A stretch of 30,739 bases of DNA, from the NCBI GenBank assembly GCA_039029515.1, contig JBCCFX010000015.1:1-30739 (forward strand), given 5' to 3'. The DNA is from JBCCFX01 sp039029515 (lineage in GTDB: Bacteria > Planctomycetota > Phycisphaerae > Phycisphaerales > SM1A02). The first letter of the stretch is position 1, and each line of letters starts with the position of its first letter. Position numbers and translations under genes: made by a program. Under the pieces are notes generated by a model, which saw only the letters and a list, made by a program, of their open reading frames with translations, searched no databases and was not told where the DNA came from. This document shows, piece by piece, positions 23,690 to 30,739 of this stretch.

Positions 23690-24369
23690 CCATGCAGCAT
23701 CCCATCGATCTGTTGCCTTCAGAGATCTTCGAACGAAGCCAGGCTGGATTGCGCGCCGGTCGTCTTATCACCGCGATGGTGCTGATGACCCTGACCGCGG
23801 TCGCGCTGATCACGCACGGTCGACTGACGGTCATGGAGGCGGAGCAACGATTGTCAATCACCAAGACGAACGCAGATCGCGTGCTGGAGATCGAACGGAA
23901 GACGCAGGGTTTCCGTGTTCGGCAGCAGCAATTGCTCGCAGAGATGCGCACGTATGACATGGTGGCTCATCCGCTCCCGCTTCATCGTGTCATTGCGACG
24001 GTGATCAATGAACTGCCAGACAGCGCGACCGTTGAAGCGATCGAAGTGACCGCCGGTGCGCGCCGAACATCGCGCTCGCCGCGACGGCGTATGGCAGAGA
24101 CCGAAGATGAGCGTCTGCCTCGTGTACTGGTGGGGGAGATCGCAGGTTTCGCGGGCAGTGATGGTGACATCGCCGAGCTTGTCCGTCGTCTGCAGTCGCG
24201 TCCGCCGTTTGATCGGGTGGCACTGGACTTCAGCCGGACACGCACGATGCGCGGTCGCAGCGCGCGAGAGTTTCGACTGAGTTTCCGCATTGATCTGGAA
24301 CGGAATTACGTCATCGTCGACCAGGACGAGACCATTGCGGGCGTGCCCGTGATGGAGGCGCGGCCATGA
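23686..24369 (+). CDS. pilN: PilN-like inner-membrane alignment protein
   Basis: The 227-residue protein has the PilN signature near its N-terminus, HPIDLLPSE (canonical xINLLP), which docks into PilM. A single membrane helix follows at about residues 28-45, then a coiled coil and a periplasmic ferredoxin-like domain (about 90-200) interrupted by an Arg-rich insert. PilN and PilO form the heterodimer that connects the inner-membrane platform to the secretin. It overlaps both neighbours by 4 nt, which supports equal expression of the three. Assignment rests on the motif, topology and gene order; sequence similarity in this family is low. Confidence 0.82.
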   Translation: MTMQHPIDLLPSEIFERSQAGLRAGRLITAMVLMTLTAVALITHGRLTVMEAEQRLSITKTNADRVLEIERKTQGFRVRQQQLLAEMRTYDMVAHPLPLHRVIATVINELPDSATVEAIEVTAGARRTSRSPRRRMAETEDERLPRVLVGEIAGFAGSDGDIAELVRRLQSRPPFDRVALDFSRTRTMRGRSAREFRLSFRIDLERNYVIVDQDETIAGVPVMEARP

Positions 24370-24944
24370 AAAAGTCTCGTATCGGAACCTGGACCATTCT
24401 CTACGGGGTGCTGGTGTTCGCCGTGGTCGGCATCGTCATGTGGACGTCATACAACGAGCACATGGCGATCCGCGCCGAGATCCTCGATCTCGAAGGCAAG
24501 ATGCGTGGGTTATCCGGACACACATCCGAGCTCGAACGGCTTGCGGTCGAAGTTCGTGCGATTGAAGATCGCATGACCAGTGATCTCAAAGAGATTCCGA
24601 TGTCCGCGGATGTCGCGACGATTATCGGACGGTTGTCACTTCCCGTTGATGGCGACACGGTCGTTGATCAGACATTTACTGCGGGGAGCGAATCGCCGGC
24701 GGTGGTTGGCGAGGACACACCACTTCGCGTGATGCCAGTGACGGTCGACATGGACGCGACGTTCGAGTCGGTCTTTACCGTGTTGCGTGCGGCGGAATCG
24801 ACGCGTCGATTGATTCGTGTCGCTTCACTTCGTCTGAGTTTTCCGCGTGATCGCGAGCACGAGAACGTGACGCTGCCGCGCGTGAAGGCATCGATCGGCC
24901 TGGAAGCTGTGTACGACCCGATTGAAGGGGAATCGTCGTCATGA
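24366..24944 (+). CDS. pilO: PilO-like inner-membrane alignment protein
   Basis: The 192-residue protein has one N-terminal membrane helix (ILYGVLVFAVVGIVMW), a coiled coil with heptads (about 30-70) and a small alpha/beta periplasmic domain (about 75-185). This is the layout of PilO/GspM, the partner of PilN. No catalytic motif is expected. It lies between pilN and the pilP/gspC-like gene with 4-nt overlaps on both sides. The name is given mainly from topology and position. Confidence 0.75.
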   Translation: MKKSRIGTWTILYGVLVFAVVGIVMWTSYNEHMAIRAEILDLEGKMRGLSGHTSELERLAVEVRAIEDRMTSDLKEIPMSADVATIIGRLSLPVDGDTVVDQTFTAGSESPAVVGEDTPLRVMPVTVDMDATFESVFTVLRAAESTRRLIRVASLRLSFPRDREHENVTLPRVKASIGLEAVYDPIEGESSS

Positions 24945-25549
24945 TGCTGCGTCTCCACCGCCTCTGGATTCAAGTCACATCGAATCGCCGGCAGTTCGGC
25001 ATTCTGTGCACGGCGATTGCCGTGGGTTTGCTGTTGTGGGCGCGCTTGATCGTCGTGAGCGACATGCCGCGCACGGCGATTGCGGAGTCGGTGCCGGAAT
25101 TATCGGACGACGCGGACGATGCTCACGAATCGACGAATTCAACGTCCGAGAAGTCGTCTTTGCCGGCTCGAGACGTTGCCGTTGATGCCCAACCGACGCG
25201 AGATCCCTTTCGGGTGAGTTCGGAACACTTTCCCAAACCTACCCCATTGGAAAATTTGACGGCAGAAGGGGACAAGTCGGACGCAGAAGCGGCCGAAGAT
25301 TCTGAGCAGTCGGAAACTCGTTTGGTTTCTCGGCTGCAGGGTTTCGTCAATCAGTTCGAGCTGGAGGCAGCAATGCCTAACGCATCGATAGCAGTGATCA
25401 GCGGAACCATGTATCGCGCCGGAGAGAGCGTCCCGGTGACGGATGCAGAAGGCATTCGTTTTCGAGTCGCAGACATTCGGCATCGCGCGGTCACTCTCGA
25501 GTGGGAAGGCCGTTCTTTCGAGCTGAAGATGGAGTCACCTGGGGGGTGA
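24941..25549 (+). CDS. PilP / GspC / GspB-like secretin connector
   Basis: The 202-residue protein has an N-terminal membrane helix (about 20-38), a long acidic and Ser-rich linker (about 50-120), and a C-terminal beta domain containing ASIAVISGTMYRAGESVP and a VTLEWEGRSFELKM end. This is the homology-region or T2SSB pattern that contacts the N-terminal domains of secretins. Classical PilP is a lipoprotein; there is no lipobox here, so GspC or GspB is an equally good comparison. Two adjacent ATG codons (24941, 24944) are possible; the first overlaps the pilO stop. It is followed 43 nt later by the secretin. Confidence 0.75.
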   Translation: MMLRLHRLWIQVTSNRRQFGILCTAIAVGLLLWARLIVVSDMPRTAIAESVPELSDDADDAHESTNSTSEKSSLPARDVAVDAQPTRDPFRVSSEHFPKPTPLENLTAEGDKSDAEAAEDSEQSETRLVSRLQGFVNQFELEAAMPNASIAVISGTMYRAGESVPVTDAEGIRFRVADIRHRAVTLEWEGRSFELKMESPGG

Positions 25550-25560
25550 GGAATCTCACC
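25545..25560 (+). promoter_or_regulatory. Small hairpin spanning the stop of the pilP/gspC-like gene
   Basis: GGTGAG (25545-25550) and CTCACC (25555-25560) form a 6-bp stem with a GAAT loop, and the TGA stop codon (25547-25549) lies within the stem. No T tract follows. It may tune read-through or mRNA processing before the secretin gene. Confidence 0.3.
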
Positions 25561-25592
25561 GTGCGTCAGGCGAGGCAGGAGTTCACAGCGTC

Positions 25593-27611
25593 ATGAGTTA
25601 CATCAACGGCACATCTGAGCGGCGTTTTTTTGCGCGACTGGGGTCCGTTTGTGCGGTCTGCACAATTCTGGCAATGCCGGTCCTCGCACAGGACGCTGGT
25701 ACCGAAGCAGACGTCTCGGTGACCGAGTATGGCACCATTGATCTCGCGGTCCAGGATACGGACCTCGCATCAGTGTTGCAGATGCTCTCGATCCAGAGCC
25801 AGAAGAACATCATCACCAGCAAGAGTGTGTCGGCCACGGTGACGGCAAACCTCTACGACGTGACGTTCTTTGAAGCCCTCGAAGCGGTTCTCCGTCCCAA
25901 CGGTTATCGCTACATCGAAGAAGGCAGCTTCATCTACATCTATACGCAGGCCGAGTTCGAGGAAATCCGCGACGCGAATCGCGAGCGTGACTCCCGGATC
26001 TTCGAGCTTGACTACCTCTCCGCATCTGACGCGAGCGAACTGATTTCGCCGCTGCTCAGTGAAAGCGGCCAGGTTTCCAACCGCGGCGACGTGGTGCAAG
26101 GCTTCAAGCCGGAGATCGCCGATGGCGGTGCCGACGGCTACGCCTACAACGCGAAGCTCGTGGTCAACGACTTCGTCGACAACCTGGATAAGGTCGCCGC
26201 GCTGCTGACGGAACTTGATTCCCCGCCGCAGCAGGTGCTCGTCGAAGCCACCATCCTGCAGACGACGCTCGATGAAGCGAACGCCTTTGGTGTCGACTTC
26301 ACCGTGCTCGGCAGCCTGGACTTCACAAACCTCACAGCTCCGCTCGATGCGGTCACCAACCTGCTGAACGGTGCTGATTCCGAGTCCGGCTTCCAGCCGG
26401 CGGACAACAGCGCCACCGCCGCGACGTCCAACGTCGGTCAGACGCAGAGTGCCGGTGGTCTGAAGGTCGGTCTCATCCGAGATGACGTCAGTGTGTTCGT
26501 CCGCGTGCTGGATGAAGTCACCGACACGACCGTGCTGGCCCGTCCGAAGGTCATGACGCTCAACCGTCAGCGTGCCGAAGTGCTCGTTGGTGCTCGCGTC
26601 GGTTACCTGTCGACGACCGCAACCGAAACCACGACAACGCAGACCGTTGAATTCCTCGACACTGGTATTCAGCTGATCTTCCGTCCCTTCATCTCGCCGA
26701 ACGGCATGATTCGAATGGAACTCGCGCCGAGCGTGTCGGAAGCCAGCCTTCGTACCGTCACGGACGCCAACGGCATTCTCGTGACCATTCCCGATGAGCT
26801 GACCAACGAACTGACGACCAACGTCCGTATTCGCGACGGCGAAACGATGGTCCTCGGTGGTCTGTTCCGCGAATCCAACCGAATCGCCCGTCGTCAGGTA
26901 CCGCTGCTCGGTGACATCCCGATCCTCGGTGCTGCGTTCCGCGGCCAGGATGACACCGTCGACCGCGACGAGATCATCTTCCTGATCACGCCGTCGATCG
27001 TGCACGACGAGAAGCTCTGGGCTGTCGGTTCCGATGCACTGGAATCCGCCACGGAAGCTCAGGTCGGTGCTCGTGCCAACCTGCTCCCGTTCAGCCGAAG
27101 CCAGATCACCGGCAACTACAACAAGGACGCGATCTCCGCGTACAACAGTGGCGACGCCGAGATGGCGCTCTACTACGCGAACAACTCGCTGCGTCTCGAT
27201 CCGGGTCAGCCTGAGATGATCAACTTCCGTGAGATGATCACCGGCAGTGAAGAAGCACCGCACGTCCGCGGTCTCCTCGAGCGTGCCTTCCGGAAGCAGA
27301 TGGGTCCGGGTCAGTCGCTCCAGAGCTTCACGACCCCGCAGGACTGGTCAAACGGTACGCCGAAGCCGGCCGCAGCATGGGATAACGCCGGTCAGTGGAA
27401 CGGTCAGCCCTCTGCCTTCGAGGAATTTGAAGGTGCGGCGACGGTGGAGTCCACCGATATGACCGACGAGGCGCAGATGTCGGAAGCGGACTCGTCCGAT
27501 AACGACAATGCACGCCGACGTGCCATGTCCAACTTCTTCGAAACGATCGGAATCGCCGACGAAGCGGACAGTGCCACGACCGAAGGTCAGTCGGACTCGA
27601 ACCCGGAGTAA
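25593..27611 (+). CDS. Outer-membrane secretin (PilQ/GspD family) with TPR-like C-terminal tail
   Basis: The 672-residue protein forms the outer-membrane channel of the pilus or pseudopilus system. A signal peptide (about 1-32, cleavage VLA-QD) is followed by an N0/STN domain (about 48-118), an N1/NolW-type domain (about 134-210), and the secretin domain (about 215-470) with VEATILQ, VLARPKVMTLN, the GTG-like conserved LGGLFRES, and VPLLGDIPILGAAF before the final strand. After residue 480 there is an extra tail of about 190 residues: AISAYNSGDAEMALYYANN resembles one TPR, and an acidic Ser/Asp-rich end follows. Secretins usually stop soon after the beta domain or have a short S-domain. GCAGGAG lies upstream of the ATG at a slightly long distance. 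Confidence 0.92.
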   Translation: MSYINGTSERRFFARLGSVCAVCTILAMPVLAQDAGTEADVSVTEYGTIDLAVQDTDLASVLQMLSIQSQKNIITSKSVSATVTANLYDVTFFEALEAVLRPNGYRYIEEGSFIYIYTQAEFEEIRDANRERDSRIFELDYLSASDASELISPLLSESGQVSNRGDVVQGFKPEIADGGADGYAYNAKLVVNDFVDNLDKVAALLTELDSPPQQVLVEATILQTTLDEANAFGVDFTVLGSLDFTNLTAPLDAVTNLLNGADSESGFQPADNSATAATSNVGQTQSAGGLKVGLIRDDVSVFVRVLDEVTDTTVLARPKVMTLNRQRAEVLVGARVGYLSTTATETTTTQTVEFLDTGIQLIFRPFISPNGMIRMELAPSVSEASLRTVTDANGILVTIPDELTNELTTNVRIRDGETMVLGGLFRESNRIARRQVPLLGDIPILGAAFRGQDDTVDRDEIIFLITPSIVHDEKLWAVGSDALESATEAQVGARANLLPFSRSQITGNYNKDAISAYNSGDAEMALYYANNSLRLDPGQPEMINFREMITGSEEAPHVRGLLERAFRKQMGPGQSLQSFTTPQDWSNGTPKPAAAWDNAGQWNGQPSAFEEFEGAATVESTDMTDEAQMSEADSSDNDNARRRAMSNFFETIGIADEADSATTEGQSDSNPE

Positions 27612-27644
27612 TCCGATTCGTGTTCGAACTTCTGAACGAGTCAT

Positions 27645-27675
27645 GGTGCACACGGTCGTCGGGGCCGTGTGCACC
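27645..27675 (+). terminator. Strong hairpin between the secretin and TPR lipoprotein genes
   Basis: GGTGCACACGG (27645-27655) and CCGTGTGCACC (27665-27675) form a perfect 11-bp stem with a 9-nt loop. The following bases (TGGTTGAACC) do not make a T tract. It is either a partial terminator or an RNA structure protecting the secretin message. The next gene starts 28 nt later and so probably depends on read-through. Confidence 0.5.
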
Positions 27676-27703
27676 TGGTTGAACCTACCAAGGATTTGAA
27701 GAT

Positions 27704-28930
27704 ATGAATTGTCGCGCTCTCTTGCTGACCGCACTGCTCTGCGTTCCGTTCGCAGGGATCGGCTGCGCCGGCCCCACGAAGACCGGCATCGAAAATCGAC
27801 AGAAGGCGAACGATCGCCTGGACTCTTTCCACGCACAGATGGCGTATGACCAGGCGTCAGACGCATTCAAGGTGGGGCAGTTCAAGGAAGCGCAGCTCGC
27901 GCTGGCCAATGCGATCGAACGGTATCCGGACAATGCGGACTTCCATCTGCTGAACGGCCGGATCTTCCTCGAGCAATCACGTCTTGAAGATGCTGCCCGC
28001 GCCTTCTCCACCGCAATCGAGAAGGATGAAGAGCACGCGGAAGCCCACTACATGCTGGGCGTCGTGTTCCAGCGCTGGTCCAATGACGAAAAGGCATACG
28101 AAGCGTACAGCGTTTCGTATCAGCTCGAGAACAGCAACACGCATTACCTGCTCGCGACCGCTGAATCACTGGTTGCCCTGAAGCGTTACGACGAAGTGAC
28201 GGAACTGGTGACCCCGCGTCTCGACTACTTCGAGAACAACGCAGCGCTGCACCACCTGCTTGGTCAGGTTCAACTCCTGCAGGGCAACATGCAGGCCGCC
28301 GTCCCGTGGTATCGCGAGGCTCGTCTGCTTCGACCGGACGATCTGATGATGCACAAGGAGCTCATTCGTGTGCTCTTTGATGCGGGCGCGTTCGAAGAAT
28401 GCTATGACAACCTGCTCGAATATCGTGCGAGCAATGCCGGCAACGATGAGGCCGAAGATCTTCGCATGCTCGAAGCACGATGCCTGGCCCTTCTGGGGCG
28501 CAGCACGGATTCCCGCAACCTGTACCTGAAGCTCTCGCGCGATATGCCGACCAACGTCGACGTGTGGAGCGAGATGGGCGCGTTGGCGTGGGAGCTTGGC
28601 GACTATCGTCGGGTCGCGTTGTGCAGTGTGCGCATCATGGCGCTTGCGCCGGATCGCTACGAAGGCTACATGCTTCGCGGCATAAACGAACAGCACCATG
28701 GTCATCACCAGGAAGCGTTGGAGTATTTCCAGCGTGCGACGGAGCGTGCAGACGACTCCGTCCTGCCGCACCTCCTGCTCGGCGTCGCGCTCGAAGAGCA
28801 GGGCAACCAGGGTGATGCTCTGGTCGCGTATGGCAACGCACTGCGTATCAATCCAGACAGCATGGAGGCTCAGTCGCTCTTCAGCAACCTGAGCCGTGAA
28901 CAGATTACTGCCGTCCCGACGGACCACTAG
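27704..28930 (+). CDS. TPR lipoprotein, candidate secretin pilotin
   Basis: The 408-residue protein has a lipoprotein signal peptide with the lipobox AGIGC (Cys21 becomes the lipidated residue). The rest is tetratricopeptide repeats, clearest at GQFKEAQLALANAIERYPDN, LEDAARAFSTAIEKDEEHA and GDALVAYGNALRINPDS. The residue after Cys is Ala, which does not signal inner-membrane retention in enterobacteria. TPR lipoproteins such as PilF and Tgl bring type IV pilus secretins to the outer membrane, and this gene directly follows the secretin, so a pilotin role is a reasonable inference. It is longer than PilF. AAGGA lies 9 nt before the ATG. Confidence 0.83.
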   Translation: MNCRALLLTALLCVPFAGIGCAGPTKTGIENRQKANDRLDSFHAQMAYDQASDAFKVGQFKEAQLALANAIERYPDNADFHLLNGRIFLEQSRLEDAARAFSTAIEKDEEHAEAHYMLGVVFQRWSNDEKAYEAYSVSYQLENSNTHYLLATAESLVALKRYDEVTELVTPRLDYFENNAALHHLLGQVQLLQGNMQAAVPWYREARLLRPDDLMMHKELIRVLFDAGAFEECYDNLLEYRASNAGNDEAEDLRMLEARCLALLGRSTDSRNLYLKLSRDMPTNVDVWSEMGALAWELGDYRRVALCSVRIMALAPDRYEGYMLRGINEQHHGHHQEALEYFQRATERADDSVLPHLLLGVALEEQGNQGDALVAYGNALRINPDSMEAQSLFSNLSREQITAVPTDH

Positions 28931-28938
28931 TCCGTCGG
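28916..28938 (+). terminator. Hairpin spanning the TPR lipoprotein stop codon
   Basis: CCGACGGAC (28916-28924) and GTCCGTCGG (28930-28938) form a perfect 9-bp stem around a 5-nt loop that holds most of the TAG stop codon. There is no T tract. It sits just before the ribosome-binding site of the histidine kinase, so it may separate the pilus and two-component transcription units or modulate read-through. Confidence 0.4.
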
Positions 28939-28962
28939 AGTCGGCGCACGGGAAGGAGAGAC

Positions 28963-30426
28963 GTGAAAGCCACGAAGCTCGTCAGTCTGCTGCTTGCATT
29001 CGCGCTCGGCGGCATCGGCCTTGGCGTCACGGTGTATGGGGCACCGTGGCTCGAGTCGATCGCACCGAACGCGACCGTAGCCGCCGCGATGATCTTCGGG
29101 GCTTTCGTTCTTTCGTTCGTGCTCATCCTGCTGCCGGTGACGAACGTCATCGATCGAGCGATTCGTCAGCTCGAACAAGCGCTCGACGGCGCGGCTCAGG
29201 ACAACCACGCATTTGAAGCCGATCGTATCCCGCGATGGCTGCGCAAGATGACGCGGTCGTTGGTCGGCACCGTCGATCGTTTTCAGCAGCGCGAGCAGAC
29301 GCTCCGGCATCAGCTCCGTGACCTGGAAATCCGTAATCACCGGATTGCGGAGCAGCGACAGCAGACTGAAGCCGTGCTCCATGTCCTGCGCGATCCGGTC
29401 ATCGTCACCGATGCGTACGGCGACATTATGGTTGCCAACGAAGCCGCGGCGCACGCCTTCGGTTTCTCGCTTGAAGAAGCGATTCATACGCCGGTCAATC
29501 AGGTCATTCGTGACGTGGTTGTGACGCAGTTGCTCAGCGATGCGCGTGACCAGCCGAACTTTGCGGAGCGACGCGCCGTGTCGCACGAGCGGCATGACGC
29601 GGATGACGTCAATCGTCTCTATGACCTGACGCTCACGTGTGTCCAGAATCACAAAGGTGAAGTCGGCGGTGTCGTACTGATCATGCGCGATCTCTCGCGT
29701 GAGCGTGAAATCAGCACCATGAAATCAGACTTCGTGTCCAAGGCGAGCCATGAGTTGAGGACGCCCTTGTCGTCCATCAAGGCGTATGTCGAGATGCTGG
29801 TCGACGATGAGGCGCAGGATGAAATAATGCGGCGCGAATGGTGCAACATCATCTTTGCCGAGACGGAACGGCTCGAACGCCTCGTTGACAACATGCTGAA
29901 CATCAGTCGGATCGAAGCCGGCATCGTGCAGATCGATCGGGCGACCACGGATTTCGGTGATGTGATTCATCGCGCCTGCGACACGATTGGTCCGCAGGCC
30001 CGAGAACGCTCAATTGCGATTCATCACAAGACATCGACGCTCGATCTCACGGTCGAAGGTGACAGCGACATGCTGTTCCAGGTTGTGCTGAACCTCGTAT
30101 CCAATGCGGTCAAGTACACGCCTGAGGGCGGTCGCGTGACTGTATCGGCCGACACGGACAATCTGACGCGAAGCGTCATCGTGTCGGTCAACGACACCGG
30201 TTTAGGCATACCGCCCGACTCGGTTCCGAAGCTGTTTGACAAGTTCTATCGGGTCGACAATTACAAGCGCGTCGCCAAAGGCACGGGCCTCGGGCTGAGT
30301 CTGTGCAAGCACATTGTTGAGACGCTGCATCACGGCCAGATTGGCGTGGAGTCCGAACTCGGAATGGGTTCGCGATTCTGGTTTTCCGTGCCAATGCGCT
30401 ACGAGGGATCGAACGCCGCCGCGTGA
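28963..30426 (+). CDS. Membrane sensor histidine kinase with PAS domain
   Basis: The 487-residue kinase has two N-terminal membrane helices (about 5-25 and 42-64) with only a short periplasmic loop, a coiled linker, a PAS domain (about 140-240), a HisKA domain with phospho-acceptor His263 in ASHELRTPLSS, and a HATPase domain (about 365-480). The ATP-site boxes are complete: N box NLVSNAVKYT (Asn381), G1 NDTGLGIP (Asp411), F box LFDKFYRV and G2 KGTGLGLSL. The layout is that of PhoR/ResE/VicK-type kinases. The small outside loop suggests sensing within the membrane or through the PAS domain. It starts with GTG behind GGAAGGAGAG (28951-28960). The response regulator follows 36 nt downstream. Confidence 0.93.
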   Translation: MKATKLVSLLLAFALGGIGLGVTVYGAPWLESIAPNATVAAAMIFGAFVLSFVLILLPVTNVIDRAIRQLEQALDGAAQDNHAFEADRIPRWLRKMTRSLVGTVDRFQQREQTLRHQLRDLEIRNHRIAEQRQQTEAVLHVLRDPVIVTDAYGDIMVANEAAAHAFGFSLEEAIHTPVNQVIRDVVVTQLLSDARDQPNFAERRAVSHERHDADDVNRLYDLTLTCVQNHKGEVGGVVLIMRDLSREREISTMKSDFVSKASHELRTPLSSIKAYVEMLVDDEAQDEIMRREWCNIIFAETERLERLVDNMLNISRIEAGIVQIDRATTDFGDVIHRACDTIGPQARERSIAIHHKTSTLDLTVEGDSDMLFQVVLNLVSNAVKYTPEGGRVTVSADTDNLTRSVIVSVNDTGLGIPPDSVPKLFDKFYRVDNYKRVAKGTGLGLSLCKHIVETLHHGQIGVESELGMGSRFWFSVPMRYEGSNAAA

Positions 30427-30462
30427 TACATCGCGGTTCCGTTCAGGAAAGGGAATCCTGCC

Positions 30463-30739
30463 ATGCCATTCACCGTACTTGTTGTTGACGACGAAGCGCA
30501 CATTCTCCAGGTGCTCTCGCTCAAACTGCGCAATGCGGATTACACGGTGCTGACCGCAACCGATGGCGAGGAAGGTCTGGACATTGCGCGGCGCGAACGT
30601 CCGCATTTGATTATCACGGATTATCAGATGCCATACATGACTGGTCTGGAGATGTGCAAGGACCTCGCGAACGATGAGGCAACCGCGGCGATTCCCGTCG
30701 TCATGCTGACGGCACGTGGCTTCGCGCTCGAAGATGACG
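30463..30739 (+). CDS. Response regulator, receiver domain (cut by the window end)
   Basis: Only the first 92 codons are in the window. They encode a CheY-like receiver: acidic pair Asp9-Asp10 in VLVVDDEA, phospho-acceptor Asp53 in ITDYQMP, and the conserved Thr in VVMLTARG. The conserved Lys and any output domain lie beyond the edge, so it could be a single-domain regulator or a longer protein. AGGAAAGGG (30445-30453) provides a ribosome-binding site before the ATG. The gene is 36 nt after the histidine kinase, which is its likely phosphodonor. Confidence 0.9.
   Translation, partial: MPFTVLVVDDEAHILQVLSLKLRNADYTVLTATDGEEGLDIARRERPHLIITDYQMPYMTGLEMCKDLANDEATAAIPVVMLTARGFALEDD

Noticed and set aside
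25770..27263. A 497-codon open frame on the minus strand opposite the secretin gene
   Set aside because: It lies fully inside a well-supported secretin gene, and its product is low-complexity His/Arg/Glu/Asp-rich. It is a by-product of codon bias on the other strand.

Overview
The window is a moderately GC-rich bacterial chromosome segment. It looks like a Gram-negative member of the Planctomycetota, probably class Phycisphaerae. The reasons are an exosortase fused to an EpsI-like domain, a divergent Wzz/BY-kinase, planctomycete-style short pilins, and a small membrane protein with an 'IPNAAxQRQ' segment. This assignment is an inference from gene content; no marker gene is present. I see no rRNA, tRNA, CRISPR array, insertion sequence or integration site. 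The longest gene-free stretch is about 440 bp (18990-19429).

Region 1 (about 187-11514, all +) is an envelope/exopolysaccharide block. In order it holds an exosortase-EpsI fusion, a 1600-residue membrane-anchored TPR protein, a Wzz-type polysaccharide co-polymerase fused to a BY-kinase-like ATPase, a nucleotide-sugar epimerase/dehydratase, and a WecA/TagO-type polyprenyl-phosphate sugar-1-phosphate transferase. Three of the neighbouring pairs are overlapping or tightly spaced. Region 2 (11546-12900, +) pairs a low-molecular-weight phosphatase with a fructosamine-kinase-family protein. They overlap by 4 nt behind what looks like a leaderless promoter, and the pairing suggests protein deglycation as an alternative to BY-kinase dephosphorylation.

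Region 3 (12877-18386) is housekeeping. It has an RlmL-type rRNA methyltransferase (-), a small four-helix membrane protein (+), and a minus-strand group DUF1015-serA-serC for serine biosynthesis. Two hairpins and a palindrome lie between DUF1015 and serA.

Region 4 (18672-28930, +) is a type IV pilus/type II secretion-like assembly locus. A PilZ protein and a structured 440-bp leader precede a major pilin-like gene. After a hairpin come a second pilin, an orphan membrane protein, a chimeric pilin-like protein, a small paralogue of that chimera's N-terminal half, and a GspH-like pseudopilin. These are followed by pilM, pilN, pilO and pilP/gspC-like genes joined by 4-nt overlaps, then a secretin with a TPR-like C-terminal tail and a TPR lipoprotein that could be its pilotin. 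The assembly ATPases, the platform protein PilC and the prepilin peptidase are not in the window. Region 5 (28963-end) is a membrane histidine kinase and the start of its response regulator, cut by the window edge.

The most novel element is the chimeric protein at 20945-21475. It joins the membrane module of the neighbouring small protein to the C-terminal domain of the major pilin and has no prepilin signal. The degenerate ATPase motifs in the BY-kinase-like protein, the Glu-to-Gln change in the SerA catalytic triad and the leaderless-promoter pattern also deserve checking.
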